Positions 16,662-25,790 are shown, counted from the first letter of the stretch. The stretch: DNA of 64,000 bases from Nocardia goodfellowii (GCF_017875645.1 NZ_JAGGMR010000001.1:3596001-3660000), one strand, 5' to 3'. Made by a program: numbers and translations. Notes: generated from the sequence alone by a model not told the origin.

Positions 16662-17252
16662 ATGGCCCGCCCTCGACGTAGCGACGACACCCGCCAACTC
16701 CTGGTGGAAGAGGGCGCGGCGGAGTTCCTGGCCAACGGCTATCACGGCACCGGCATCAAGCAGGTGCTGGATGCGGTCGGTGTCCCGAAGGGGTCGTTCT
16801 ACAACTATTTCGACAGCAAAGAAACCTTCGGCCGAGCTGTGATCGACCATCACTCGCTGTGCATCCAGCGCAATCTGGCCGCCGCCCTGGGTCCCGCGCC
16901 GGATCCGATGACCGGTTTGAAGACCTTCTTCACCCGGCAGATGGACGAGTTCGTCGAATCCGGTTACACCGGTGGATGTTTGATCGCCAACCTCGGCGCG
17001 GAACTGGAGGGCAGCGAGGTCCTGCGTGAGTCGCTGTCGGCCGCGTTCGGAATCTGGCGCGACGGGATGGCCGAGGCGTTGCGTCAGGCGCAGGAACTCG
17101 GCACCGTTCGCGCGGATATCGATGCCGCCGAACTGGCCGACCTGCTGATCGAATCCTGGGAGGGCGCGGTGATCCGGATGAAGATCGATCGCACCCTCGA
17201 GCCGCTGCACAAGTGCCTGCGGCGATTACTGGACGACTACTTCCGGCCCTGA
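16662..17252 (+). CDS. TetR-family transcriptional regulator
   Basis: A 196-residue TetR protein with N-terminal HTH (TRQLLVEEGAAEFLANGYHGTGIKQVLDAVGVPKGSFYNYFDSKETF) and an all-helical ligand domain of the YcdC/AcuR-like type (GGCLIANLGAELEGS). An identical 17-bp palindromic site precedes both this gene and the following SDR, so it most likely represses both. It forms a compact module with the SDR and the tautomerase. Confidence 0.92.
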   Translation: MARPRRSDDTRQLLVEEGAAEFLANGYHGTGIKQVLDAVGVPKGSFYNYFDSKETFGRAVIDHHSLCIQRNLAAALGPAPDPMTGLKTFFTRQMDEFVESGYTGGCLIANLGAELEGSEVLRESLSAAFGIWRDGMAEALRQAQELGTVRADIDAAELADLLIESWEGAVIRMKIDRTLEPLHKCLRRLLDDYFRP

Positions 17253-17293
17253 AAATTCCCGGCCCATCGGGCGGGGTAGACCACCTCATTCCA

Positions 17294-17310
17294 AGACGAC
17301 CGGTCGTATA
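17294..17310. promoter_or_regulatory. Operator 2 of the TetR-SDR module
   Basis: The same 17 bp as at 16637-16653 (AGACGACCGGTCGTATA, palindrome at 17296-17307), 17 bp before the SDR start. A GGGAG ribosome site lies between operator and ATG. Confidence 0.85.
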
Positions 17311-17327
17311 CAACTAGGGAGAGCGCC

Positions 17328-18065
17328 ATGTCAATCAAAACGGTCATCGTGACCGGGTCCTCGAGCGGAATCGGGCGCGATATCGCCCGCGGGTTCGTCG
17401 CCCGCGGCGACAACGTCGTGCTCAACGGTCGAGATCCCGCAAAGCTCGCCGCCGTCGCCGAAGCCCTGGACGCGCCGGATCAACTTGCTCAGGTGATCGG
17501 CGATATCGGTTCCGCGACAACCGCATCGGAGCTGGTGCGCACCGCCGTCGAACGGTTCGGACGCGTCGACGTCCTGGTCAACAACGCCGGAATCTTCGGC
17601 GCCAAACCCTTCGTCGATGTTACCGAGGCCGAACTCGATCGCTACCTCGACAGCAACCTGAAAGGCACCTATCGCACCACCCAGGCGGTCGTCCGCCAAT
17701 TCCTGCGCCAAGGTGACGGCGGCAGCATCGTCAACATCGGCACCGTCCTGATCGATCACGCGCTCGCCACCCTGCCCGCCTCCGCGGCCCTGGTCAGCAA
17801 GGGCGGGGTACACGCCCTCACCACCAGCCTCGCCGCCGAACTGGCCGCCGAGCGGATCCGGGTGAACGCCGTCGCCCCGGGCATCATCCGCACACCCTTG
17901 TTCGGGGACGGCGACGAAAAGTCTTCCGGCCGAATGGCATTGCTGAACCGCATCGGCGAGGTATCGGAAACCACCTCGGCCGTCCTCTATCTCGCCGACG
18001 CCGAATTCGTCACCGGTCATATTCTTCCGGTAGACGGCGGATACATCTCCGGAAGGGCCGCGTAA
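17328..18065 (+). CDS. Short-chain dehydrogenase lacking the catalytic tyrosine
   Basis: A 245-residue SDR with TGSSSGIG (residues 9-16), NNAG (85-88), the structural NLKGTYRTT helix and the PG turn VAPGIIRTP. The active-site helix reads ASAALVSKGGVHALT. Lysine 158 is present, but the position four residues earlier, normally tyrosine, is alanine 154; the usual catalytic serine is also not recognisable in IVNIGTVLID. It should bind NAD(P) but may catalyse by another residue or act as a binding protein. Overlaps the tautomerase gene by one base (TAATG). Confidence 0.88.
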   Translation: MSIKTVIVTGSSSGIGRDIARGFVARGDNVVLNGRDPAKLAAVAEALDAPDQLAQVIGDIGSATTASELVRTAVERFGRVDVLVNNAGIFGAKPFVDVTEAELDRYLDSNLKGTYRTTQAVVRQFLRQGDGGSIVNIGTVLIDHALATLPASAALVSKGGVHALTTSLAAELAAERIRVNAVAPGIIRTPLFGDGDEKSSGRMALLNRIGEVSETTSAVLYLADAEFVTGHILPVDGGYISGRAA

Positions 18066-18268
18066 TGCCGTACGTCAACATCAAAGTCACCGACGAGGGC
18101 GTCACCCGCGAGCAGAAGGCTCAGCTGATCAAAGGTGTCACCGACCTGCTTCAGGATGTGCTCGGGAAAGACCCCGACACCACCTACGTCGTGATCGACG
18201 AAGTCGCCTTGAGTGACTGGGGAGTCGGCGGCGTCGATGTCGAGGAGTGGCGCCGGCGCAGGTCCTGA
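18065..18268 (+). CDS. 4-oxalocrotonate tautomerase family protein
   Basis: A 67-residue tautomerase. Proline 2, the catalytic base, follows the initiator Met (MPYVNIKVTDEGVTREQKAQLI), and KDPDTTYVVIDEV is the second conserved strand. It forms hexamers in characterised relatives and interconverts enol and keto forms of 2-oxo acids or related compounds. Translationally coupled to the preceding SDR by TAATG, so the two probably act on the same substrate, under the TetR regulator. Length is normal for the family. Confidence 0.92.
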   Translation: MPYVNIKVTDEGVTREQKAQLIKGVTDLLQDVLGKDPDTTYVVIDEVALSDWGVGGVDVEEWRRRRS

Positions 18269-18304
18269 TCTGCCCGTTGACCCCCGGGCGGTGGGAAAAG
18301 CGAA

Positions 18305-18331
18305 AGGCCCGCACCGAATCGGTGCGGGCCT
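18305..18331. terminator. Bidirectional terminator between tautomerase and speD-speE genes
   Basis: Perfect 12-bp stem AGGCCCGCACCG / CGGTGCGGGCCT with loop AAT, flanked by AAA on the left. It lies between two convergent stops at 18268 and 18342. Confidence 0.85.
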
Positions 18332-18341
18332 CGAGCCGGGC

Positions 18342-19559
18342 TTACTTGCGCAGTGCGTACGGTTCGATCGAGCCGCGCAGCAGCGCCCGCGCGTCCAGGG
18401 TTTCCGGACGGTACGGCAATGTCGCCAGGCGCTCGGTCATCTGCGCGACCGGATCCGCGATCGGCTTGGCGACACCGAACAGGAACGTCCACTCGTGCTC
18501 GTCGCTGGCGTAGGGCACCACCGTGTCGAACAGGGCGTGGAAGCGGTCCCAGGAACGCTTCAGAGTTTCGTTGCGCCACATGGTCTGGCAGCCGGCCTGC
18601 GCGGCGAGCACGCCGCCCTCGGCCAGCAGCGACTTACAGCGCCGCAAGAACTCGTCCTCGTAGAGGCGGTTGTGCTGAGCGTCCTCGACCCGCTCGTCCG
18701 GCAGATCGATGATGATCATGTCGTACCGGGTGCCCGCCGCCTCCGCCTTCGCCAGGAAGTCCCAGCCGTCGGCGTAATGCATCTTGATCGGGCCCTCGTG
18801 GGCGACGGCCGCGGCCAGGTCGGCCTCGGTGTAGCCGTAGGGCAGGTGCTCGGCGCACAACTCGACCTCGAGCTGATCGATGTCGACATGATCGACGAGC
18901 GAGGCGCCCGCCGCCGCCGACATCTGCGAGGCGACACCTTCACCGGAACCGATGATCAGCACCTTGTCCAACTTCTCGGCCAGCACATACCCCGGCACGA
19001 GCATCGCCTCGTGGTAGGTGAGCTGGGAGAACTCGGTGGACTGGCGATCCTCGTCGGAGAACAGGCTGACGCCCTGATCGGTTTCGGCGATCACCATGTG
19101 CTGGTAGGGCGTGTGCGTGTCGACGATGACCTTTTTGAGATCCCAGATCCGGGTCAGCCCCTCGCCGACCGGCTCGTGGATCTTCTCGGCGCCGTGCCCG
19201 CGCTGGATGACCTGCATCCGCACATCTTCGGGCTCGAGTTTGTCTCGTAGTAGTTCGACGGCCTTCGTCGCGCCCGCACCGATGCTGCCGCAGGTGAAGA
19301 CGTCGACGAAAATGTCGCCGGACTCCGGATAAGTGTGAATCGAGGCGTGAGACTCCGACAACAGCGCGAGGACGGTCACCCCCTGCGGATCGAACTTCTT
19401 GTGTACGACTTCGCAGATGGTGACGCCCGCCGCGATCAGAGACTCGGTCAACGCCGATTCGAGTCGTTCGAGATCGTCGCACAGTGCTGTGTCGACACCA
19501 CCGAACTCGGCCAGCACATGCCAGCCGGTGAAATCCGCCGTCATATTTGGCAAACTCAC
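18342..19559 (-). CDS. SpeD-SpeE fusion: S-adenosylmethionine decarboxylase and aminopropyltransferase
   Basis: A 405-residue fusion. Residues about 6-125 are a bacterial class 1b SpeD: HKKFDPQGVTVLALLSESHASIHTYPE carries the self-cleaving ESH site that makes the pyruvoyl cofactor, and DVFTCGS carries the processing cysteine. The rest is a spermidine-synthase-type Rossmann domain (STEFSQLTYHEAMLVPG, VLIIGSGEGVASQM, YDMIIIDLPDE). The usual GGGDGG is GSGEGV and DSSDP is DLPDE, so substrate choice may differ from plain putrescine. GTG 19559 overlaps the upstream decarboxylase stop; ATG 19544 is an alternative. Confidence 0.9.
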   Translation of the reverse strand: MSLPNMTADFTGWHVLAEFGGVDTALCDDLERLESALTESLIAAGVTICEVVHKKFDPQGVTVLALLSESHASIHTYPESGDIFVDVFTCGSIGAGATKAVELLRDKLEPEDVRMQVIQRGHGAEKIHEPVGEGLTRIWDLKKVIVDTHTPYQHMVIAETDQGVSLFSDEDRQSTEFSQLTYHEAMLVPGYVLAEKLDKVLIIGSGEGVASQMSAAAGASLVDHVDIDQLEVELCAEHLPYGYTEADLAAAVAHEGPIKMHYADGWDFLAKAEAAGTRYDMIIIDLPDERVEDAQHNRLYEDEFLRRCKSLLAEGGVLAAQAGCQTMWRNETLKRSWDRFHALFDTVVPYASDEHEWTFLFGVAKPIADPVAQMTERLATLPYRPETLDARALLRGSIEPYALRK

Positions 19560-20671
19560 TCTCGCTCAGCGCCCGAGACGTGAACGGTCAAGGGCGGAAA
19601 ACCATTGAAGGACACCGACGAGTAACTCGCGGTATAGGCGCCGGTATCGAGGATCTGGATACGATCACCGGCACGCAACGAGGTCGGGAGTAGGACCTTC
19701 GTGCGTTGATACAGCACATCGTCGCCGTCGCAGGTCGGACCGGCGACTACCGCCTCGTCGACGGGATCTCCGTCGCGTTCGGTGACGAAGCGGTAGGCGA
19801 TGTACTCGTTCTCTGTCTCGGCCATGCCGTTGTAGCGGCCGATGTCGAGATACACCCAGCGCCGGCCATCCGGCGCGTTGCGAATGCCGATGACCTCGGC
19901 ATGGATGGTGCCCGCGTTGCCGACCAGGGCGCGGCCCGGTTCGACCACGACGCCGGCCCCGGCGGGCAGGAACTCGGCGACCGCGGTGTTCACCACGGTG
20001 GCGATCTCGCCCAGTTCGGGAGCGGCGGTGGCGTACGAAATCGGCAGCCCGCCACCGATGTTCACCGAGCGAACCTCGATATCCTTGTCCACCAAGGCTT
20101 TCGAGATCTCCGCGGCCTGCTCGATGCCGATCCGCCACGCGGTGGGGTCGGTTTGCTGGGAGCCGACATGGAAGTACGGGCCCGCGACGATCAGCCCCAG
20201 ATCCCGGGCGCGCACCAGCAGGCGGAACGCCTCACCCGGCGTGCACCCGAACTTGGTGCCGAACGGAGTGATCGAAGCCGGGGTCGAGGCCAGGAAACGG
20301 CACTCGACCTCGACGCCCGGCGCGTGCTCGACGATGCGCAGCAGATCATCTTCGGTGTCGAAGGCGTAGCGGCGCACACCGAGCGCGTAGGCGCGGGCGA
20401 TGTCGGCGGCCTTCTTGATCGGGTTGCCGTAGCACAGGACGGCCGGATCGACGCCGTGCACGAGGCAGAGCTCGATCTCACCGATGCTGGCGACGTCGAA
20501 CTCGGCGCCCTCGTCGTTCAGGAGCCGGATGATCTCCGGCACCGGACTCGCCTTGACGGCGAAGCGAATTCGCGCCGCGGGTAGCGCGGCTCGCAGTGCG
20601 CGATAGTTCGCGCGGACCCGGTTCAGCTCGATGACCAGACGGGGCGATTCGAGCACGTTTCGATCGGTCAA
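19556..20671 (-). CDS. Ornithine/lysine-type decarboxylase (fold type III, PLP)
   Basis: A 371-residue alanine-racemase-fold decarboxylase. The PLP lysine is in RFAVKASP, the barrel motifs are HVGSQ, NIGGGLP and VEPGRALVG, and the C-terminal catalytic motif is GPTCDGDDVLY, as in ornithine decarboxylases. It should make putrescine (or cadaverine) for the fused SpeD-SpeE downstream, whose start overlaps its stop. The start is uncertain: TTG 20671 gives LTDRNVLESPRLVIELNRV; GTG 20656 is an alternative, and the longer ATG at 20737 adds a cysteine-rich stretch unlike the family. Confidence 0.88.
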   Translation of the reverse strand: MTDRNVLESPRLVIELNRVRANYRALRAALPAARIRFAVKASPVPEIIRLLNDEGAEFDVASIGEIELCLVHGVDPAVLCYGNPIKKAADIARAYALGVRRYAFDTEDDLLRIVEHAPGVEVECRFLASTPASITPFGTKFGCTPGEAFRLLVRARDLGLIVAGPYFHVGSQQTDPTAWRIGIEQAAEISKALVDKDIEVRSVNIGGGLPISYATAAPELGEIATVVNTAVAEFLPAGAGVVVEPGRALVGNAGTIHAEVIGIRNAPDGRRWVYLDIGRYNGMAETENEYIAYRFVTERDGDPVDEAVVAGPTCDGDDVLYQRTKVLLPTSLRAGDRIQILDTGAYTASYSSVSFNGFPPLTVHVSGAERE

Positions 20672-20826
20672 TCTAAGGGAACTCTTTTCGATCGGGCGCA
20701 GGGCGGGGAGAAGGCAACAGTCCGCGACACTACACAAGGTTGGCCTGGAAAAACTAACCGGACGCCGGTCGTCTGCGTCACTGTGCCGACGGGTATACCG
20801 GCGGGCCGGTCCGCGACGGCCGGCGC

Positions 20827-23346
20827 TCAGCCTGCCGCGACCGTGACCTCGTCGAATACCACTTCACCGGCGGCGTCGGACTCGGCCAGATCGACCACCG
20901 CCTCCAGTGCCCAGCCGTGATCTCCGGCCGGGTCGTCGAGGGTTTGCCGGACGTGCCAGAACCCCGGGCGTGCTTCTATCCGGAACAGTTGCGGGCCGCG
21001 CGCGTCCGGCCCGGTCCCGATGCGTTCGTACTCGCGGAAGTACGGCTCGAGATCGGCTTCCCAGTCCGGACCGGTGCCCAATGCCTCCAGGTCGTGCCAG
21101 CGGCGCAGCGCGGCCAGCTCGACCCGGCGGAACATCGAGTTGCGCACCATCACGCGGAAGGCGCGTTCGTTGGCGGTGATCGGACGGATCGATTCCGCGC
21201 CGAAGGCCACCTGGTTCGCGTCGGTCTCCGCACCGGGGCCGGTGAGCTGCTCCCACTCGTCGAGCAGGCTCGAATCTACCTGCCGGACAAGCTCACCCAG
21301 CCACTCGGTGATGTCGTCGAGTTCCTCGGTGCGCGCGGAATCCGGGACCGTGCGGCGCAGCGCGCGGTAGGCGTCGGCGAGGTAGCGCAGCACGACGCCC
21401 TCGGAACGAGCCAGCTCGTAGTGCGAGATGAGTTCGGCGAAGGTCATGGAGCGTTCGATCATGTCGCGCACCACCGACTTCGGGGACGGCGCGTACTCCG
21501 AGATCCACGGATGACCCACGCGATAGGTCTCATACGCCGGTTCGATCAGCTCGGCCAGCGGCTTGGGCCAGGTGACATCCTCGAGCAGTTCCATGCGCTC
21601 GTCGTACTCGATGCCGTCGGCCTTCATCTCGTTGATCGCCACACCACGCGCCTTGTGCTGCTGGGCCATCAGCAGCTGACGCGGATCCTCCAGGGTGGAC
21701 TCGATGAGCGAGATCACGTCCAGGGTGTAGCTCTGGGACTCCTTGTCCAGCAGTTCCAGGGCGGCCAGCGCGAACGGCGACAGCGGCTGGTCGAGGGCGA
21801 AATCACGTTGCAGGTCGACGGTGAGCCGGGCACGGCGGCCCTGCGCGTCGGGCTCCGGAAGCTGTTGCACCACACCGGCATCGCGCAGCGCGCGGTAGAG
21901 CCGGATGGCGCGCAGGATGTGTTTGCGCTGGGCCGGGCGGGGCTCGTGATTGTCTTCCAGCAGATGGCGCATGGCGTCGAAACCATTGCCGGGACGGGCG
22001 ATCACGTTGAGCAGCATCGAGTTGGTGACATGGAACCGCGACACCATCGGCTCCGGCTGGGCCGTCACGAGACGGTCGAAGGTTTCCTCGCTCCAGGACA
22101 CGAAACCGGCCGGCGGCTTCTGGCGCTGCACCCGCTTCTGCTTGACCGGGTCGTTGCCCGCCTTCGCCATCCGCTTGGTGTTCTCCACCTCGTACTCTGG
22201 AGCCTGCACCACCACCGTGCCCATGGTGTCGTAGCCGGCCCGGCCCGCACGGCCGGCGATCTGGTGGAACTCGCGGGCCTTGAGCCGGCGGGTGCGCACG
22301 CCGTCGTATTTGGTGAGGCCCGTGAGCAGTACGGTGCGGATCGGCACGTTGATGCCGACACCGAGCGTGTCCGTACCGCAGACGACTTTGAGCAGACCCT
22401 CCTGGGCCAGGCGTTCCACCAGGCGGCGGTACTTGGGCAGCATGCCCGCGTGATGCACGCCGATACCGTGGCGGATCAGCCGCGAGAGCGTCTTGCCGAA
22501 GCCGGAGGCGAAGCGGAAATCGCCCAAAGCCACCGCGATCGCGTCCTTTTCGGCGCGCGAGGAGAAATTCACACTGGTCAGCGCCTGAGCGCGTTCCAGG
22601 GCGGCGGCCTGGGTGAAATGCACGACATACACCGGCGACTGGTTGGTGGTGACCAGGTCTTCCAGCGTCTCGGTGATCGGGGTGCGGGCGTAGGAAAAAC
22701 TCAGGGGCACCGGACGTTCGGTGCCCGCGACGATCGCGGTCGGATTGCCGGTGCGACGCTCGAGATCCTCGGCGAAGAAGTCGACCTCGCCCAAAGTGGC
22801 CGACATGAGCAGGAATTGGGCATTCGGCAGCTCGATCAGCGGAACCTGCCAAGCCCAGCCGCGATCGGGGTCGGCATAGAAGTGGAACTCGTCCATCACG
22901 ACCTGACCGACGTCGGCTGCCGCGCCTTCGCGCAGCGCCAGATTCGCCAGGATCTCGGCCGTGGCGCAGATGATCGGCGCGTCGGGGTTGACCGCGGCGT
23001 CGCCGGTGACCATGCCGACTTTGTCGGCGCCGAACACCTCGCACAGCGCGAAGAACTTCTCGCTGACCAGAGCTTTGATCGGAGCGGTGTAGTAGGTGCG
23101 CAGTCCGCGGGTCAGCGCGAACAAGTGCGCGCCGACCGCGACGAGCGACTTACCGGACCCGGTGGGAGTGGCCAAAATGACATTGGAGCCCGAGGCCAGC
23201 TCCATGATCGCCTCGTCCTGAGCGGGATACAGCGGGGTGCCCTGCTCGGCCGCCCAGAGGGCGAACGATTCATAGAGCGCGTCGGCGTCGGTCCCCGGTA
23301 TCTCGAGCAGTTCGGTCAGATCCACTCGTTCCACCCTACGGGCCAC
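20827..23346 (-). CDS. Ski2-like DEAD/DEAH-box RNA helicase (DUF3516 C-terminus)
   Basis: An 839-residue superfamily 2 helicase: Walker A ATPTGSGKS (about 58-66), PIKALV, motif II DEFH, motif III SAT, and motifs V-VI in GTDTLGVGINVPIRTVLLT and REFHQIAGRAGRAG. The C-terminal half is the DUF3516 region of actinobacterial Ski2-type helicases. It likely unwinds structured RNA. GTG 23346 is the longest start; a GTG a few codons later preceded by AGGGTGGA is possible. The PAC2 gene lies 34 bp upstream on the same strand. Confidence 0.9.
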   Translation of the reverse strand: MARRVERVDLTELLEIPGTDADALYESFALWAAEQGTPLYPAQDEAIMELASGSNVILATPTGSGKSLVAVGAHLFALTRGLRTYYTAPIKALVSEKFFALCEVFGADKVGMVTGDAAVNPDAPIICATAEILANLALREGAAADVGQVVMDEFHFYADPDRGWAWQVPLIELPNAQFLLMSATLGEVDFFAEDLERRTGNPTAIVAGTERPVPLSFSYARTPITETLEDLVTTNQSPVYVVHFTQAAALERAQALTSVNFSSRAEKDAIAVALGDFRFASGFGKTLSRLIRHGIGVHHAGMLPKYRRLVERLAQEGLLKVVCGTDTLGVGINVPIRTVLLTGLTKYDGVRTRRLKAREFHQIAGRAGRAGYDTMGTVVVQAPEYEVENTKRMAKAGNDPVKQKRVQRQKPPAGFVSWSEETFDRLVTAQPEPMVSRFHVTNSMLLNVIARPGNGFDAMRHLLEDNHEPRPAQRKHILRAIRLYRALRDAGVVQQLPEPDAQGRRARLTVDLQRDFALDQPLSPFALAALELLDKESQSYTLDVISLIESTLEDPRQLLMAQQHKARGVAINEMKADGIEYDERMELLEDVTWPKPLAELIEPAYETYRVGHPWISEYAPSPKSVVRDMIERSMTFAELISHYELARSEGVVLRYLADAYRALRRTVPDSARTEELDDITEWLGELVRQVDSSLLDEWEQLTGPGAETDANQVAFGAESIRPITANERAFRVMVRNSMFRRVELAALRRWHDLEALGTGPDWEADLEPYFREYERIGTGPDARGPQLFRIEARPGFWHVRQTLDDPAGDHGWALEAVVDLAESDAAGEVVFDEVTVAAG

Positions 23347-23379
23347 CCGGCGGGTGGCCCGATCAGGGACGGATGGACG

Positions 23380-24315
23380 CTACTTGGAGCCGTCTCCGTC
23401 GTAGCCGCCCTGCTCGGCGAGGAACTTCTCGAACTCGGCGCCCAGCTCGTCACCGCTGGGCAACTCCTCGTCGCTGGCCAGCAGGGAAGTCTGCTGCTCC
23501 TGCGCCGAGACGAAACTGTCGTACTGACGCTCCAGGGCGTGCACCACGGTCTCGACTTCGACGTTGCCGGAGACATGCTCGTTGACCTGCTCGCGGACCC
23601 GCGCCGCCGCCTCGCCGAGCGCGGCCAGCGGAATCGACAGGCCGGCGTTGTCGGCGACGCTCTCCAGCAGCGTCTGCGCGGCCTCGGGGTAGGCGGTCTG
23701 TGCCAGGTAATGCGGCACATGCACCGAGAACCCGACCGACTCGTGCCCGTGCTGGGCCATCCGGTACTCCAGCAGCGACGACGCGCTGCCCGGCACCTGC
23801 AGCTCGCCCGGCCAGCGCTGATGGTCGCCGATCAGCGAACGATCCGAGGAATGCGCCGTGATACCCAACGGACGGGTGTGCGGAATCGCCATCGGGATCG
23901 CCGACAAGCCGATGCTGCGGCGCACGCCGAGCTGTTCGGCGAGCAGGCGTACCGCGGTGGTGAACTTCTCCCAGCGCAGATCCGGTTCGATACCGGCCAG
24001 CAACAGGAACGGCGTGCCGTCGGTGTCCTTGACCGCCCACAGGTTGAGCTCGGGCTCGGCGTAATCACTGAAATGATCGGTCTTGAACGTCATCAGCGGA
24101 CGACGTGAGCGGTAATCGAGCAACTCGTCGACATCGAACGAGGCGACCAGTTCACTCTCCAGGCTTTCGCGCAGATGCGTGGTGGCCAGCCGCACCGCGT
24201 GCCCTGCGTCGGTGAAACCCTCCAGCCCGTGCACCAGAACCGGACCGGAGCCGTCGTCGGACGACAGCTGCGGAGCGGGGAACTCCAGTTCGTACATTCG
24301 CGACTCGTGCTCCAT
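23380..24315 (-). CDS. PAC2-family protein (proteasome assembly chaperone-like)
   Basis: A 311-residue PAC2 protein (VLVHGLEGFTDAGHAVRLATTHL near the N-terminus; the conserved GIPHY-like segment GFSVHVPHYLAQTAYPEAA). It is similar in type to Rv2714, which lies near ideR and sigB in M. tuberculosis. Actinobacteria have proteasomes, but a role for this family in their assembly is not established. ATG 24315 has the strong site AGGAAGGAGT upstream. It probably forms a two-gene unit with the downstream helicase. Confidence 0.88.
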   Translation of the reverse strand: MEHESRMYELEFPAPQLSSDDGSGPVLVHGLEGFTDAGHAVRLATTHLRESLESELVASFDVDELLDYRSRRPLMTFKTDHFSDYAEPELNLWAVKDTDGTPFLLLAGIEPDLRWEKFTTAVRLLAEQLGVRRSIGLSAIPMAIPHTRPLGITAHSSDRSLIGDHQRWPGELQVPGSASSLLEYRMAQHGHESVGFSVHVPHYLAQTAYPEAAQTLLESVADNAGLSIPLAALGEAAARVREQVNEHVSGNVEVETVVHALERQYDSFVSAQEQQTSLLASDEELPSGDELGAEFEKFLAEQGGYDGDGSK

Positions 24316-24723
24316 CGCGTACTCCTTCCTGCGCGGTCCGCTTTCCGGCTTTCCGAGTAGCTCGGACATCGGTGTCCTGGCGTTACCCGTTGTTGCACTG
24401 CGCGGTGCGTCAACCATGTCCATTGTCCCCCATGCCGGTGACAAGCACCGCGCACGGTAGTGGACACCGATCCCTACGTCGAGGCAACAGCGAATTCACC
24501 TGCGGCATTCCCGCGTCACGCGATCGGCGGTGTGCAAGGTGCGCCACAGCGTTCCCTGAGCGGGGAATTCGGATCTTTGAATGAAGGGGTTCCCGATCGG
24601 GCACCGATTCATGCGTGCATCGGCGATCCGGCCGCGAGAGACGCATCCCGGCGGCCTGCTCGCGCCCGCGACGGTCGGCGTGGCGACGATGCGCGAGCGG
24701 GCCGGTTTGGCACAGTGGGCCGG
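24316..24723. other. Non-coding gap upstream of the PAC2 gene and the lipoprotein gene
   Basis: 408 bp between divergent genes. Open frames here are arginine-rich shadows without motifs. I see no tRNA-like fold, repeat or clear promoter hexamer; presumably it holds both promoters. Confidence 0.5.
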
Positions 24724-25428
24724 GTGAGTGTGCCGGAGTCGTCACGCACGGGGTGGTTCGGAGCCGCGTCGGTGGGCTGTGCGCTGGTGCTCACGGCATG
24801 TGGCGACACCGTGGCCGGGCATCCGGTCGCCGGCGAGGCCACCACCGTACAAACGCAGGTGGCCGCCGGTCTCGAGGATCTGCTGCCCACGCAGGAGCAG
24901 TTTCCCGCTGGATACTCGGTCGTCGTATTGCCGCCGGAAGCCGCCGCGCAGGCCGCGGGTGACCTGACCGGAATCGCGCGCGGCGCGACGGTCACGCCGA
25001 CTGGTTGTGAGCCGCCCGAGCAGCGATTCGGCCCCGATCAGACCGCGGTCGCCGTCGGAACGGATGGCGATGCCCGCGCCACGGTCACCGTCGAACTGGC
25101 CCGCACTCGGCAAGCGCTGTCCGCTCTGCGCGAACAGCTCAGTGGTTGCTCGCGAATCCGGGTCAGTCAAGGCGGGGCGATCACTACGGTGGCGACCCAT
25201 CTGGACCCGGCGCCGCCGGTCGACGCGGACGATTCGATCGCCTTGCGGCGCACCGTGATCCCCGATCTGGGCGGCCTCGGATCGAACCAGTCGATGCGGA
25301 CGCTGCTCGGGCAGATCGGCGATGTGCGAATCACGGTCACGTACATGACATTTGGGGCGTCGAAGCCGGATACCGCGGCGCTGGACCAACTCTTCACAAC
25401 GACGGTGCGACAGGTGCGGAAAGGCTGA
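24724..25428 (+). CDS. Putative secreted lipoprotein
   Basis: A 234-residue protein. Its signal segment TGWFGAASVGCALVLTACGD ends in an LTAC lipobox, so it should be exported and lipidated at that cysteine. The mature part begins TVAGHPVAGEATT, a form common to mycobacterial and nocardial Lpp lipoproteins with a sensor-type domain. Two further cysteines (TPTGCEPPE and LSGCSRIR) could form a disulfide outside the membrane. GTG 24724 is the likely start, with GTG 24730 as alternative; the ribosome site is weak. Function unknown. Confidence 0.75.
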   Translation: MSVPESSRTGWFGAASVGCALVLTACGDTVAGHPVAGEATTVQTQVAAGLEDLLPTQEQFPAGYSVVVLPPEAAAQAAGDLTGIARGATVTPTGCEPPEQRFGPDQTAVAVGTDGDARATVTVELARTRQALSALREQLSGCSRIRVSQGGAITTVATHLDPAPPVDADDSIALRRTVIPDLGGLGSNQSMRTLLGQIGDVRITVTYMTFGASKPDTAALDQLFTTTVRQVRKG

Positions 25429-25790
25429 TCCGCCGGGGATCGATGGCGTGGAATGATCCCGGCGGCGGGCGATTCGCAGCGCATGGCACGCGCCGTCACG
25501 GTGCGAACAGCAACTCAATTCGTGCGCCGATTCGTGGCGGCGAGCCTGCGAGGAACGCATGCGGCGCAACCGAATTCGGGCAGCTTTGTCGTGCGGGAGT
25601 CGTGAGCGCCGCAGGACGAGGTTTACGGCGTAGAGGGCGCACCACGGTTATATCAGCGGCTACTGACAAGTGCGGGGCGGGCACGTCGGTCCCCGGTCGG
25701 TCTATCCCCAGGTTCCGGCCTATCCCCAGGTCAGCTCGAAGCCCAGGTCGCCGGGACGGTCGCCGTGCCCCTCGGGCGCATGCTCGGCCC
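25429..25790. other. Gap containing a 12-bp direct repeat
   Basis: 362 bp with no convincing gene. CTATCCCCAGGT occurs at 25702-25713 and 25720-25731, 18 bp apart, 60 bp before the DUF4192 start. These could be half-sites for a regulator of that gene. Confidence 0.5.

Noticed and set aside
20917..24108. 1063-codon + strand frame opposite the Ski2-like helicase and PAC2 genes
   Set aside because: It is the antisense of two well-supported genes, has no recognisable domain, and is a codon-bias artefact.
24724..25790. In-frame continuation of open sequence from the lipoprotein region into DUF4192 as one large gene
   Set aside because: The lipoprotein has its own stop at 25428 in a different frame, and the sequence between is arginine-rich filler.
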